Origin: DATBRC01 sp036560485
Lineage (GTDB): Bacteria > Pseudomonadota > Gammaproteobacteria > Burkholderiales > Burkholderiaceae_D
Length of the DNA stretch: 64,000 nt
Direction: 5' to 3'
Assembly (NCBI GenBank): GCA_036560485.1
Contig: DATBRC010000020.1
Location: 202,444-266,443 of the forward strand
Numbering within the stretch: the first letter of the stretch is position 1; each line of letters starts with the position of its first letter. A program made the position numbers and the translations under genes. The notes under the pieces were generated by a model. It saw only the letters and a program-made list of their open reading frames with translations. It did not search any database and was not told the origin of the DNA. Of this stretch, positions 9,265 through 16,693 are shown piece by piece.

Positions 9265-9459
9265 ATGCTGCCCGCCTACATTACCCACAGTGATTGCCTC
9301 AAGCATGAGACGGGGGCGCAACATCCTGAATGTCCGGAACGTATCAGCGCAATCCATGATCTGTTATTGATCAAGGAACTGCTCGATTACATGCAACCTT
9401 ACGATGCGCCACTCGCCACCGATCTGCAACTTGGCCGTGCGCATTGCGCAGTTGCGTGA
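9265..9459 (+). pseudogene. Truncated histone-deacetylase-family gene (5' stub)
   Basis: The 64-codon frame begins like an AcuC/HDAC-family deacetylase: AYITHSDCLKHETGAQHPECPERISAIHDLL, then DAPLATDLQLGRAH, which in full-length members leads to the HxxxYV segment. Here homology stops near residue 60 and the frame ends at TGA. Family members are about 300 residues, so all catalytic zinc ligands and the His-His dyad are missing. The sequence then continues as the end of a Pat-type acetyltransferase gene in another frame. Interpretation: one deletion joined two neighbouring genes. The stub may still be translated and feed re-initiation at 9461. Confidence 0.75.
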
Positions 9460-9460
9460 A

Positions 9461-10123
9461 ATGGATATCAATCCCGTTATCGTCGATGCAGACGGTGCGC
9501 TGGCAGTAGACGCGCGTATCGTCATTGATCATGCACCAGCCGAATCCGGCAATTATCAGCATCTGGCAATCCTGCCCTATCCATCCGATCCCGAAACAGA
9601 ATGGCCTTTGCGGGACGGCAGCAATTACATCATCCGGCCATTGCATCCGCATGATACCGATATGCTGCAAGCACTGGTGCGCGGCTTGTCGCATGAAAGC
9701 CGTTACTTCCGTTTTGTATCCTCGATGCATGAGTTATCCGAGCGTATGCTGGCGCGCTTCACATTGATCGACTATGGCCGTGAAATGGCATTGGTTGCAA
9801 TCTACCGCGAACGCAAGCTCAATCCGGACGGCCGCTTCACCGAAACAGAGCGGATCATCGGCGTATCGCGCTATGTAACCAATCCGGACAAGAGCACGTG
9901 CGAATTTTCATTACTGATTGCTGATGAATTTTCCGGACAAGGATTGGGGTCGCGCCTGATGCTGTCGATTATGGATGTCGCGCGCAGCAAAGGTTTAGTG
10001 CAGATAGAAGGTCTGGTGCTGACGAAAAATGTTTCGATGCTTAAATTGATGCGTAATCTGGATTTCCAGATCAAGTTATATGAAGAGGATTCGGATTTTA
10101 GGCTTTGTGTGCGGACGCTTTGA
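9461..10123 (+). pseudogene. 3' remnant of a Pat-type acyl-CoA synthetase/GNAT gene
   Basis: The frame begins with MDINPVIVDADGALAVDARI, which is the end of the ATP-grasp domain of bifunctional NDP-forming acyl-CoA synthetase/GNAT (Pat) proteins. A complete GNAT acetyltransferase domain follows (about residues 50-210), with the acetyl-CoA loop GQGLGSRLM. Full Pat proteins are about 800-900 residues; the CoA-binding and most of the ATP-grasp parts are gone. The frame is open upstream to an ATG at 9404, but the ATG at 9461 lies one base after the TGA of the deacetylase stub, which would allow coupled translation. The 220-residue product would be a stand-alone GNAT enzyme, so it could be functional rather than dead. 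Confidence 0.7.
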
Positions 10124-10133
10124 AAATGAAGCA

Positions 10134-10166
10134 GATCGCTGGGCAAGCATCGCTCTCCCAGCGATC
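10134..10166. terminator. Hairpin between convergent genes
   Basis: A perfect 10-base-pair stem (GATCGCTGGG and complement) with a 13-base loop lies between the GNAT remnant (+) and lipase copy 1 (-). No T run follows, so the terminator role is inferred from position and stem strength. Confidence 0.5.
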
Positions 10167-10173
10167 ATGCAAA

Positions 10174-10881
10174 TCAATTCATGATGAGATCAGCTTGTGT
10201 GCTGGTCGTGTAATACAGCAAACCAAAGTGACCCAACGCAAAATCATAGCTTGCGTTTTGTCCATCGATATTGCTGGTATGCGAACCATACACATAGCAG
10301 CTGCCGATACAAACGATTTCATCAATGTAGCTCTTGATCGAGTACATCTTCGCGCCGTAACGCTTGCCTCTTACTGAATTAATCAGTGGGCTATTAATCG
10401 ACAAACCATTGGAGCCGCAAGTTGTTGACCAGACGTTAAATGGATAAACGCCACATGAATTCAAACCATGCTGCGCACCAGCGATACCAAGGAAAGTATT
10501 GACTCTGCTGGCGTATCCCAATTCATTGATTGCCTTCATCGCGAGTGTCACACCCATTGAATGGCCTGCAACATCGATCTTGCCTGTGCATGAAGCAGCG
10601 AGTGCGGCTTGCATCGAGCTTTTCACCGGGCTGGTATTGGCGCTGCCATGGTCGTTACATGCTGCGCAGGTTTTGGAACCCCAGTTCGGACGATAAATTT
10701 GAGATGCGGCGTAACCGCGGCTCTGCAGGGTACTGACTGTGTTATTCCAGTCGGATGGATAACCGGTATTACCGTGGACCAAAACGACATTGTCGAGGCA
10801 TGCTGCATTGGCAGCCAGCGTTGCGACGGTTAAGGTGACAGCGGTGAGCAAACGCTTTAATAGAGGGAATTGCTGAAGCAT
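10174..10881 (-). CDS. Secreted lipase/esterase, paralogue 1
   Basis: This 235-residue alpha/beta-hydrolase has a signal peptide cleaved near ANA-A at about residue 26. The oxyanion loop HGNTG (about 35-39) and nucleophile elbow GHSMG (Ser near 108) are clear. IDEIVC and GHFGLLYY near the end probably supply the catalytic Asp and His. This resembles class 2 lipases (PF01674-like). Ten or so cysteines suggest disulfides in the periplasm or outside. AAGGAGA lies seven bases before ATG. It is about 86% identical, by my alignment, to the copy at 12368-13075, with a HEAT-repeat gene between them. Substrate unknown. Confidence 0.85.
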   Translation of the reverse strand: MLQQFPLLKRLLTAVTLTVATLAANAACLDNVVLVHGNTGYPSDWNNTVSTLQSRGYAASQIYRPNWGSKTCAACNDHGSANTSPVKSSMQAALAASCTGKIDVAGHSMGVTLAMKAINELGYASRVNTFLGIAGAQHGLNSCGVYPFNVWSTTCGSNGLSINSPLINSVRGKRYGAKMYSIKSYIDEIVCIGSCYVYGSHTSNIDGQNASYDFALGHFGLLYYTTSTQADLIMN

Positions 10882-10905
10882 TTTTGTATCTCCTTCGAAT
10901 AATTT

Positions 10906-11058
10906 TTATCGAATATTTTTTGAGGTTGAAATGGATGTTCCTTTAACTTCTTGCATCCATTGATTCACTTGCTGTTTGTGTCTGACTCCTGTGTTGATAT
11001 AGCGGGTGATGTCCTTTGCATAATCAGTTTGCATCGGGTCACTGCACTTTAGGACGAA
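10906..11058 (-). CDS. Possible small ORF upstream of lipase 1
   Basis: A frame of about 50 codons begins ATG TTC GTC CTA and ends 24 bases before lipase 1. Its translation (with RYINTG, then NQWMQEVKGTSI) aligns without gaps to a frame at the same position before lipase 2 (HINQG, then KQWMKEHKGASI), about 38% identical over 52 positions. The frame is open further upstream to a TGA at 11098-11100, and the similarity extends there too. No Shine-Dalgarno sequence is obvious. It could be a short leader gene, a remnant, or non-coding leader RNA. Confidence 0.3.
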   Translation of the reverse strand, partial: FVLKCSDPMQTDYAKDITRYINTGVRHKQQVNQWMQEVKGTSISTSKNIR

Positions 11059-11254
11059 CATTGAATTTTTGCTACTATCCGTTCGGAGGGTAAGGACTCA
11101 ATTGGAAAAACGTGGCGGCGATTTGTATGGAATCTACGTTCAAGTAAACGCATCCATCAAGATGAAATGGGATCGCAACAGAATACGTGCCGCTACAGAG
11201 CGTCCTCTGAACGGCAGCGCAATAATGACTTTTGAATTTTTGGGCGAGTGAGGA

Positions 11255-12232
11255 TTACAAGCCCAACACGTCTGAGCGTGCCTGGCTAACCTTTGTCATC
11301 TCGTCTTTGCTCAGTTTAAAACGCTCCAACACTTGCAAGGCGCTTCCTCGCACATCCTTGCTTTCATTGACATTACTGATCATGTTCATCAACGCTGTTT
11401 TGGCACTATCCGACTGGGTACCTGATTGGGCGACGGCAAAGATCGCTGCCTGACGTACTTCCGGCGCTTGATCTGTCAGTGCTTGCGATAACGTGTTTTG
11501 CGCTGCGCCGGTCTTGTCCCATTGCGCCAATTGCAGAACGCTTTGCCCTCTTACGGATGGATCTGCATTTTGCGTCAATCCTTTTAATTGCGCGATGATC
11601 GCTTCCGACTCTGCAGGGTCTACCGTTGCCGGTTTCAATGCAGTGAGCGCCTGCACAATGACGCTAGGCGTCCGTTCCGTTGCAAGCGTTTGCTTCAGGA
11701 TGTTGCGCACTTCTTGTGAATCGGTGGAGAGGTTTTGCAGCATCGCCAAACCATCTTTACGCTGATCTGCATCGCCGCTGGTGGCGAGTTGTTTTGAGAA
11801 TTCGAGGATTTCAGGTTTCTCGATCGTGGAGAGAACAGACCTGAGTAATTCTTTGGCGTTAGGATCAATCTCTCTTGCGTAACGTCCCATCAGATTTTTC
11901 ATCACGTCCGGATCGGACTGTGCCAGTTTGCGTAACTTGTCCTGCGCATCGTCGCCAGGTTTAAGCTTTTCCGCCGGCGTCATTGCGCGCTTCCACAGAT
12001 CTTCGATGATGGCTGCTTTTTCCGGTGCAGCAGGCTCTGCTCCCGCCTTTCCCCACAAACTGGAGAATTGATTGAAACTGGTTGACCGGCTGGCTTCAGG
12101 GGTAGCCGGTTGTGTCGTCTTGACTGCAATATTGTCCGGTACTTTTTCCGGCTCATCCGAATGCCAGGTCAAGCCAATGCCGACCGCCAATCCGACGCTC
12201 ACACAAGAAATCAACACGGACATGCTTTTCAC
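11255..12232 (-). CDS. HEAT-repeat protein with N-terminal membrane anchor
   Basis: This 325-residue protein starts at GTG with AGAGGA six bases upstream. A hydrophobic segment (about 4-24) acts as signal or anchor, followed by a Thr/Pro/Ala-rich linker to about residue 60. Residues about 80-320 are alpha-helical with HEAT-like repeats, clearest at DPSVRGQSVLQLAQWD and APEVRQAAIFAVAQSG. It is probably periplasmic and membrane-tethered. It sits between two lipase genes on the same strand. A scaffold or helper role for the lipases is only a guess from position; it shows no resemblance that I recognise to the known lipase foldase Lif. Confidence 0.75.
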   Translation of the reverse strand: MKSMSVLISCVSVGLAVGIGLTWHSDEPEKVPDNIAVKTTQPATPEASRSTSFNQFSSLWGKAGAEPAAPEKAAIIEDLWKRAMTPAEKLKPGDDAQDKLRKLAQSDPDVMKNLMGRYAREIDPNAKELLRSVLSTIEKPEILEFSKQLATSGDADQRKDGLAMLQNLSTDSQEVRNILKQTLATERTPSVIVQALTALKPATVDPAESEAIIAQLKGLTQNADPSVRGQSVLQLAQWDKTGAAQNTLSQALTDQAPEVRQAAIFAVAQSGTQSDSAKTALMNMISNVNESKDVRGSALQVLERFKLSKDEMTKVSQARSDVLGL

Positions 12233-12367
12233 AATCTGTCCTCTCTACCTGCCTGATGATTTATTAAAATTGTATCGGGCTTGAATACAAACCCGATATG
12301 CCCCACTAATCTATCACTAATGGAGAAACACCTTGGACGAGGATCACCCGCACAAGGTGCCATGCAA

Positions 12368-13075
12368 TTATTTGAATACGAGATCAGCTTGTGTGCTGGT
12401 TGTGTAATACAACAAACCGAAGTGGCCTAATGAGAAATCATAGGTTGCATTCTGTCCGTCGATGTTGCTGGTATGCGAACCGTACACATAGCAACTGCCG
12501 ACGCACACCACTTCATCGATGTAACTCTTGATCGAGTACATCTTGGCGCCATAGCGTTTGTTCTCTACCGAATTGATCAAGGGGCTGCCAATCGACAACC
12601 CGTTAGAGCCGCAAGTTGGTGTAGCCACGTTCCATGGATAGACGCCGCATGAATTCAAACCATGCTGCGCGCCGGCGATACCGATGAAGGAATTGACCTT
12701 GCCTGAGTAACCCAATTCATTGATTGCTTTCATCGCCAGCGTCACGCCCATCGAATGGCCTAGCACATCGATCTTGCCGGTGCAGGAAGCAGCGAGAGCA
12801 GCTTGCATCGAGCTCTTCACGGGATTGGTGTTGGCGCTGCCATGATCATTACATGCTGCGCAGGTTTTGGAACCCCAGTTAGGGCGATAGATTTGAGAGG
12901 CTGCGTAACCGCGGCTCTGCAAGGTACTGACTGTGTTGTTCCAGTCGGATGGAGAACCGGTATTGCCATGGACCATCACCACATTGTCCAGACATGCTGC
13001 ATTGACTGCGAAGGTTGCCACCGACATGGCGACAACGGAAAGAAGGCGTTGCAATAGAGGGAATTTGTGAAGCAT
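12368..13075 (-). CDS. Secreted lipase/esterase, paralogue 2
   Basis: This 235-residue paralogue of the lipase at 10174-10881 has the same length and motifs: signal peptide to about residue 26, HGNTG oxyanion loop, GHSMG nucleophile elbow, IDEVVC and GHFGLLYY. Differences cluster in the signal peptide and in surface stretches near SGKVNSFIG and YPWNVATP, which may alter substrate choice. AAAGGAGA precedes the ATG. The next genes upstream are a small ORF and the LuxR regulator, all on the same strand, so the LuxR protein is a candidate regulator. The gene pair arose by a local duplication that included the leader. Confidence 0.85.
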   Translation of the reverse strand: MLHKFPLLQRLLSVVAMSVATFAVNAACLDNVVMVHGNTGSPSDWNNTVSTLQSRGYAASQIYRPNWGSKTCAACNDHGSANTNPVKSSMQAALAASCTGKIDVLGHSMGVTLAMKAINELGYSGKVNSFIGIAGAQHGLNSCGVYPWNVATPTCGSNGLSIGSPLINSVENKRYGAKMYSIKSYIDEVVCVGSCYVYGSHTSNIDGQNATYDFSLGHFGLLYYTTSTQADLVFK

Positions 13076-13117
13076 TTTGTATCTCCTTTGATTTATTTTT
13101 TTGTCTGCTATTTCTAT

Positions 13118-13309
13118 TTATTGAATGGATGCTCCTTTGTGTTCTTTCATCCATTGTTTTGTTTCAACGTCGCGGCTGGCTCCTTGATTGATGTGTAAGT
13201 AATGACCAATGCAAAACTTGGGTTGCCTTGGTTGATTCCACTTTAGGACGAGAGTCGGCGGCTTGCCACTATCTATTCGGTGAGTCCTGTCTTTTCGGAA
13301 AGTGCGCAA
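13118..13309 (-). CDS. Possible small ORF upstream of lipase 2
   Basis: This frame of 63 codons has only a TTG near its start and no Shine-Dalgarno sequence. Its translation contains VLKWNQPRQP, HYLHINQGASRDVE and KQWMKEHKGASIQ, matching the frame before lipase 1. The first available ATG lies inside the conserved KQWM stretch. The protein-level pattern favours past or present coding, but a conserved RNA leader could also explain it: both copies carry an ATGGATG/CATCCAT inverted repeat near 13126-13156. I do not recognise the family. Confidence 0.3.
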   Translation of the reverse strand: MRTFRKDRTHRIDSGKPPTLVLKWNQPRQPKFCIGHYLHINQGASRDVETKQWMKEHKGASIQ

Positions 13310-13361
13310 TTTTGAAAGAAAAGAAAGAAATGCTGCAGCGCATCACGCCTGATATGTTTAT

Positions 13362-14138
13362 CTAACTTCGCTGAGGCAACAACAAACCTAATGCATGTGC
13401 TTTGGCAACCGCATGAACACGTTTTCGTACTTCCAGTTTTACGAAGATCTGATCGACGTGATACTTCACATTGATTTCCGTCAAATTTAATATTTTTGCA
13501 ATTTCCCAATTGGTTTTACCTTCATGCATCCAATGGAGAATTTCCAACTGTCTTTCGCTAAGGGGTTTTTTAGCCGCACCCAGATTCCATGGATATTCCG
13601 GCACAGTCGATAATGCCCGCGTTAATGCCAAGTGAAGGTGCGGTGTCAGCATCTTCAACAGATGCGCATGAGGCGGCCCCACTTCTTCAGGCAAACGCGT
13701 AAAAATGAAATAGCTCGAATAGGTTCCGGTGAGGTCCATCACACCGTGTCCTATGGTGTTTCTCATTTTGTGTTTTTTGAATGACTCGACCCATTCTGCA
13801 GGGTATTCATGCTCATCGCGGTCACTCTGAAAATAGACCGGCTCTTGCGTCTCACGCCATTTTTTCATCAACGGGCTATCCGCACGTCCCTCTGAATTCA
13901 ACAGCGATTCATAGTATTTATAATTTTCAAATGAGTAATTGTAGTAAAGAAGCTTGTGTACATAATTGCCTCCCCGGCTGACGCCGCCTATGCCGCAAAT
14001 CATCATTTCATGCGGCAAGACTTCGCGCAGTGGACCTTCAACGACACGCGAAAAATCGTCTGCAGTTTGCACTGCAGTGCATTCCGTAATAATGGTCAAA
14101 ATACGTTTGTCTAGTTCTGCCTGTTCTGCTTCTGTCAT
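13362..14138 (-). CDS. LuxR-family transcriptional regulator
   Basis: This 258-residue protein has a C-terminal LuxR helix-turn-helix (about 192-250: LSERQLEILHWMHEGKTNWEIAKIL, then NVKYHVDQIFVKL). The N-terminal sensor region of about 180 residues resembles that of EpsA-type LuxR regulators of betaproteobacteria more than classical AHL receptors; I cannot confirm a ligand site. It is upstream of and co-directional with small ORF, lipase 2, HEAT protein and lipase 1. No luxI-type synthase is in the window. An unusually strong inverted repeat lies 50 bases upstream. Confidence 0.8.
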   Translation of the reverse strand: MTEAEQAELDKRILTIITECTAVQTADDFSRVVEGPLREVLPHEMMICGIGGVSRGGNYVHKLLYYNYSFENYKYYESLLNSEGRADSPLMKKWRETQEPVYFQSDRDEHEYPAEWVESFKKHKMRNTIGHGVMDLTGTYSSYFIFTRLPEEVGPPHAHLLKMLTPHLHLALTRALSTVPEYPWNLGAAKKPLSERQLEILHWMHEGKTNWEIAKILNLTEINVKYHVDQIFVKLEVRKRVHAVAKAHALGLLLPQRS

Positions 14139-14187
14139 GTTTGACTGCTCACAATAATTACTACCTGCAACAATACCATTTTATGAA

Positions 14188-14251
14188 CCTGTTCAGTATC
14201 TTTTTGGCCGCTTCTCGTGGCTGCACATCTGCCAAAAAGATACTGAACAGG
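14188..14251. repeat. Perfect 21-bp inverted repeat in a divergent promoter region
   Basis: CCTGTTCAGTATCTTTTTGGC at 14188-14208 (21 bases) is exactly complementary to 14231-14251, with a 22-base spacer. It lies between the divergent LuxR and ygiQ genes. It is too long for a simple operator and lacks a T run. It could be a tiny MITE-like insertion, the merged ends of a deleted transposon, or a cruciform or RNA hairpin in a leader. Confidence 0.8.
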
Positions 14252-14394
14252 CTCTAAGATTGGCGTGTATTTTTTTTAATTTCAATGTTTGGATATTGTG
14301 CAACGCAACGTCAAACCTTGTCTGAAACAAAATCACCGCCTGATATTGACCTTCTCGGACTAGAAAAGCCGATTTCCAGTACAATCCGCCCATT

Positions 14395-16617
14395 ATGAAC
14401 GCACCGCAAAACCTGTTTTCCACCGCACCAAAACGCGCTGATCGCCCGGCACCGGCTCCCTTCCTGCCGATGTCGCGTGCCGAGATGAATGCGCTTGGCT
14501 GGGACTCATGCGATGTCATTCTGATCACAGGCGATGCGTATATTGACCATCCAAGTTTTGGCATGGCTCTGGTCGGCCGCTTACTGGAAGCCCAAGGCTT
14601 CCGCGTCGGTATCATCAGCCAACCGGATTGGCTGTCAGCAGACGCATTTCGCGCATTGGGTAAACCGAATCTGTATTTCGGCATCACAGCCGGCAATATG
14701 GACTCGATGGTCAATCGTTATACATCGGACCGCAAGATCCGCTCCGACGATGCGTACACGACCAATGGCGAACCGAACAAGCGCCCCGATCGCGCGGTCG
14801 TCGTCTACGCACAACGTGCGCGTGAAGCCTACCCCGATACCAACATCGTGATCGGCAGTATTGAAGCCAGCTTGCGCCGCATTGCGCATTATGATTACTG
14901 GTCGGATAAAGTACGGCGTTCCGTGCTGCCTGATTCCAAGGCGGATATTTTGATCTTCGGGAATGCGGAACGTGCGCTGGTCGAACTGACGCATCGTGTC
15001 GCGGCCGGTGAACCAATCAAATCGATTCGCAATTTGCGCGGTACCTCTTTCATGGTGCCATCCGGCTGGAAGCCGGCCGACGATTGGATGGAAGCCAATT
15101 CGACGCGCGTCGATACACCTGGACGTATTGAGCCGCATCCCGATCCGTATGAAATGAAATCGAAGGAAGATGCCAGCTGCAAAACCGAGAAACCTGCAGA
15201 GCAACCGGTACTGATCCTGACGCGCGAGCAACGCCAGGCCGCACTGAAAGAAATCCGTGAAAAAACCGTGGTGCGCTTGCCCTCGTACGAAACGGTCAGC
15301 AAAGATCCTGTCATGTATGCGCATGCATCGCGCGTATTTCATCTGGAATCCAATCCCGGCAACGCACGCGCACTGGTGCAAGCGCACGGCGAGCGCGACG
15401 TTTGGTTGAACCCGCCGCCACTGCCGTTGGCGATGGATGAAATGGATGGTGTGTACGATTTGCCTTATGCGCGTGCGCCGCATCCAAGTTATGGAAAGGC
15501 GCGCATCCCCGCATGGGAGATGATCCGCTTCTCGGTCAATATCATGCGCGGCTGTTTTGGCGGTTGTACTTTCTGCTCAATTACCGAACATGAAGGCCGC
15601 ATTATCCAAAGCAGATCCGAGCCATCGATCCTACGTGAAATTGAACTGATTCGTGACAAGACAAAAGGCTTTACCGGCACCATCTCCGACCTCGGCGGCC
15701 CGACTGCCAATATGTATCGGCTTGCGTGCAAAGACAAAAAGATTGAAGAATCATGCCGCCGCTTGTCGTGTGTATATCCGACCATCTGTTCCAACCTTGG
15801 CACCGATCACAGCAAATTGATTTCGTTGTATCGCAAGGCGCGCGCGATTCCAGGCATCAAAAAAATCCTCGTCAGTTCCGGCTTGCGGTACGACTTGGCA
15901 GTACGTTCACCTGAGTATGTGAAAGAGCTGGTCAGCCATCACGTCGGCGGTTTGTTGAAAATCGCGCCGGAACATTCCGAAGCAGGCCCGTTATCCAAGA
16001 TGATGAAACCGGGCATGGGAGCGTACGATGCATTCAAGGAAATGTTCGATCGCTTTTCCAAAGAAGCAGGCAAAGAACAATATTTGATCCCCTACTTCAT
16101 CGCGGCCCATCCCGGCACGACTGATGAAGACATGCTGAATCTGGCGTTATGGCTGAAGAAAAATAATTTTCGACTGGATCAGGTGCAAACCTTTTTGCCG
16201 ACACCGATGGCGATTGCAACTGCGATGTATCACACGAGAAAAAATCCGTTGCATAAAGTGACTGATGAATCCGAGATTGTTGAAACTGTGCGCACCGGCA
16301 AAATCCGTCGCCTGCATAAGGCGTTCTTGCGCTATCACGATCCAGAGAACTGGGAGATCCTGCGCGAAGGCTTGCAACGCATGGGACGCTCCGATTTGAT
16401 TGGTAGTAGTGAGCGCCATTTGGTGCCGAGAAGTTCTGCGCAAACAACAGGATTAGCGGCAGTCGAACGCAGTCGTGAAACGCCCAGCCCAAACAAGCTC
16501 GCGAAAAAATTCGGCCAGAACAAACCTCGTCCCGGTGGTGCAGTAGAGCGCAGAACATCGCATGCCACGACCAATCTACGCAAAGCGGCTGTTACGCCAA
16601 GGACCGGACGAAAATAA
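14395..16617 (+). CDS. ygiQ: YgiQ-family radical SAM protein
   Basis: This 740-residue protein is a full-length YgiQ (UPF0313) member. An N-terminal B12-binding-like region (about 40-200) is followed by the radical SAM core with the iron-sulfur motif C387-x3-C391-x2-C394 in GCFGGCTFC. Next come GTISDLGGPTANMY and a C-terminal DUF3362 domain (about 600-690). The extreme C-terminus is basic and low complexity. The reaction catalysed is not known. It is monocistronic, with a bidirectional terminator 24 bases after the stop. Confidence 0.9.
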   Translation: MNAPQNLFSTAPKRADRPAPAPFLPMSRAEMNALGWDSCDVILITGDAYIDHPSFGMALVGRLLEAQGFRVGIISQPDWLSADAFRALGKPNLYFGITAGNMDSMVNRYTSDRKIRSDDAYTTNGEPNKRPDRAVVVYAQRAREAYPDTNIVIGSIEASLRRIAHYDYWSDKVRRSVLPDSKADILIFGNAERALVELTHRVAAGEPIKSIRNLRGTSFMVPSGWKPADDWMEANSTRVDTPGRIEPHPDPYEMKSKEDASCKTEKPAEQPVLILTREQRQAALKEIREKTVVRLPSYETVSKDPVMYAHASRVFHLESNPGNARALVQAHGERDVWLNPPPLPLAMDEMDGVYDLPYARAPHPSYGKARIPAWEMIRFSVNIMRGCFGGCTFCSITEHEGRIIQSRSEPSILREIELIRDKTKGFTGTISDLGGPTANMYRLACKDKKIEESCRRLSCVYPTICSNLGTDHSKLISLYRKARAIPGIKKILVSSGLRYDLAVRSPEYVKELVSHHVGGLLKIAPEHSEAGPLSKMMKPGMGAYDAFKEMFDRFSKEAGKEQYLIPYFIAAHPGTTDEDMLNLALWLKKNNFRLDQVQTFLPTPMAIATAMYHTRKNPLHKVTDESEIVETVRTGKIRRLHKAFLRYHDPENWEILREGLQRMGRSDLIGSSERHLVPRSSAQTTGLAAVERSRETPSPNKLAKKFGQNKPRPGGAVERRTSHATTNLRKAAVTPRTGRK

Positions 16618-16641
16618 ACTTGAAGCGACCTGTTCGCACAT

Positions 16642-16675
16642 AAAAAAAACCGTTACAGCAGTAACGGTTTTTTTA
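16642..16675. terminator. Bidirectional rho-independent terminator
   Basis: A stem of ACCGTTAC and GTAACGGT with an AGCA loop is flanked by an A run on the left and a T run on the right. It serves the convergent ygiQ (+) and fimV-like (-) genes. Confidence 0.9.
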
Positions 16676-16693
16676 TTTATGCCTGTTTATATT

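Noticed and set aside
14635..15483. 282-codon frame antisense to ygiQ
   Set aside because: It is rich in Arg, His and Ile as typical for shadow frames, and lies entirely within the conserved ygiQ gene.
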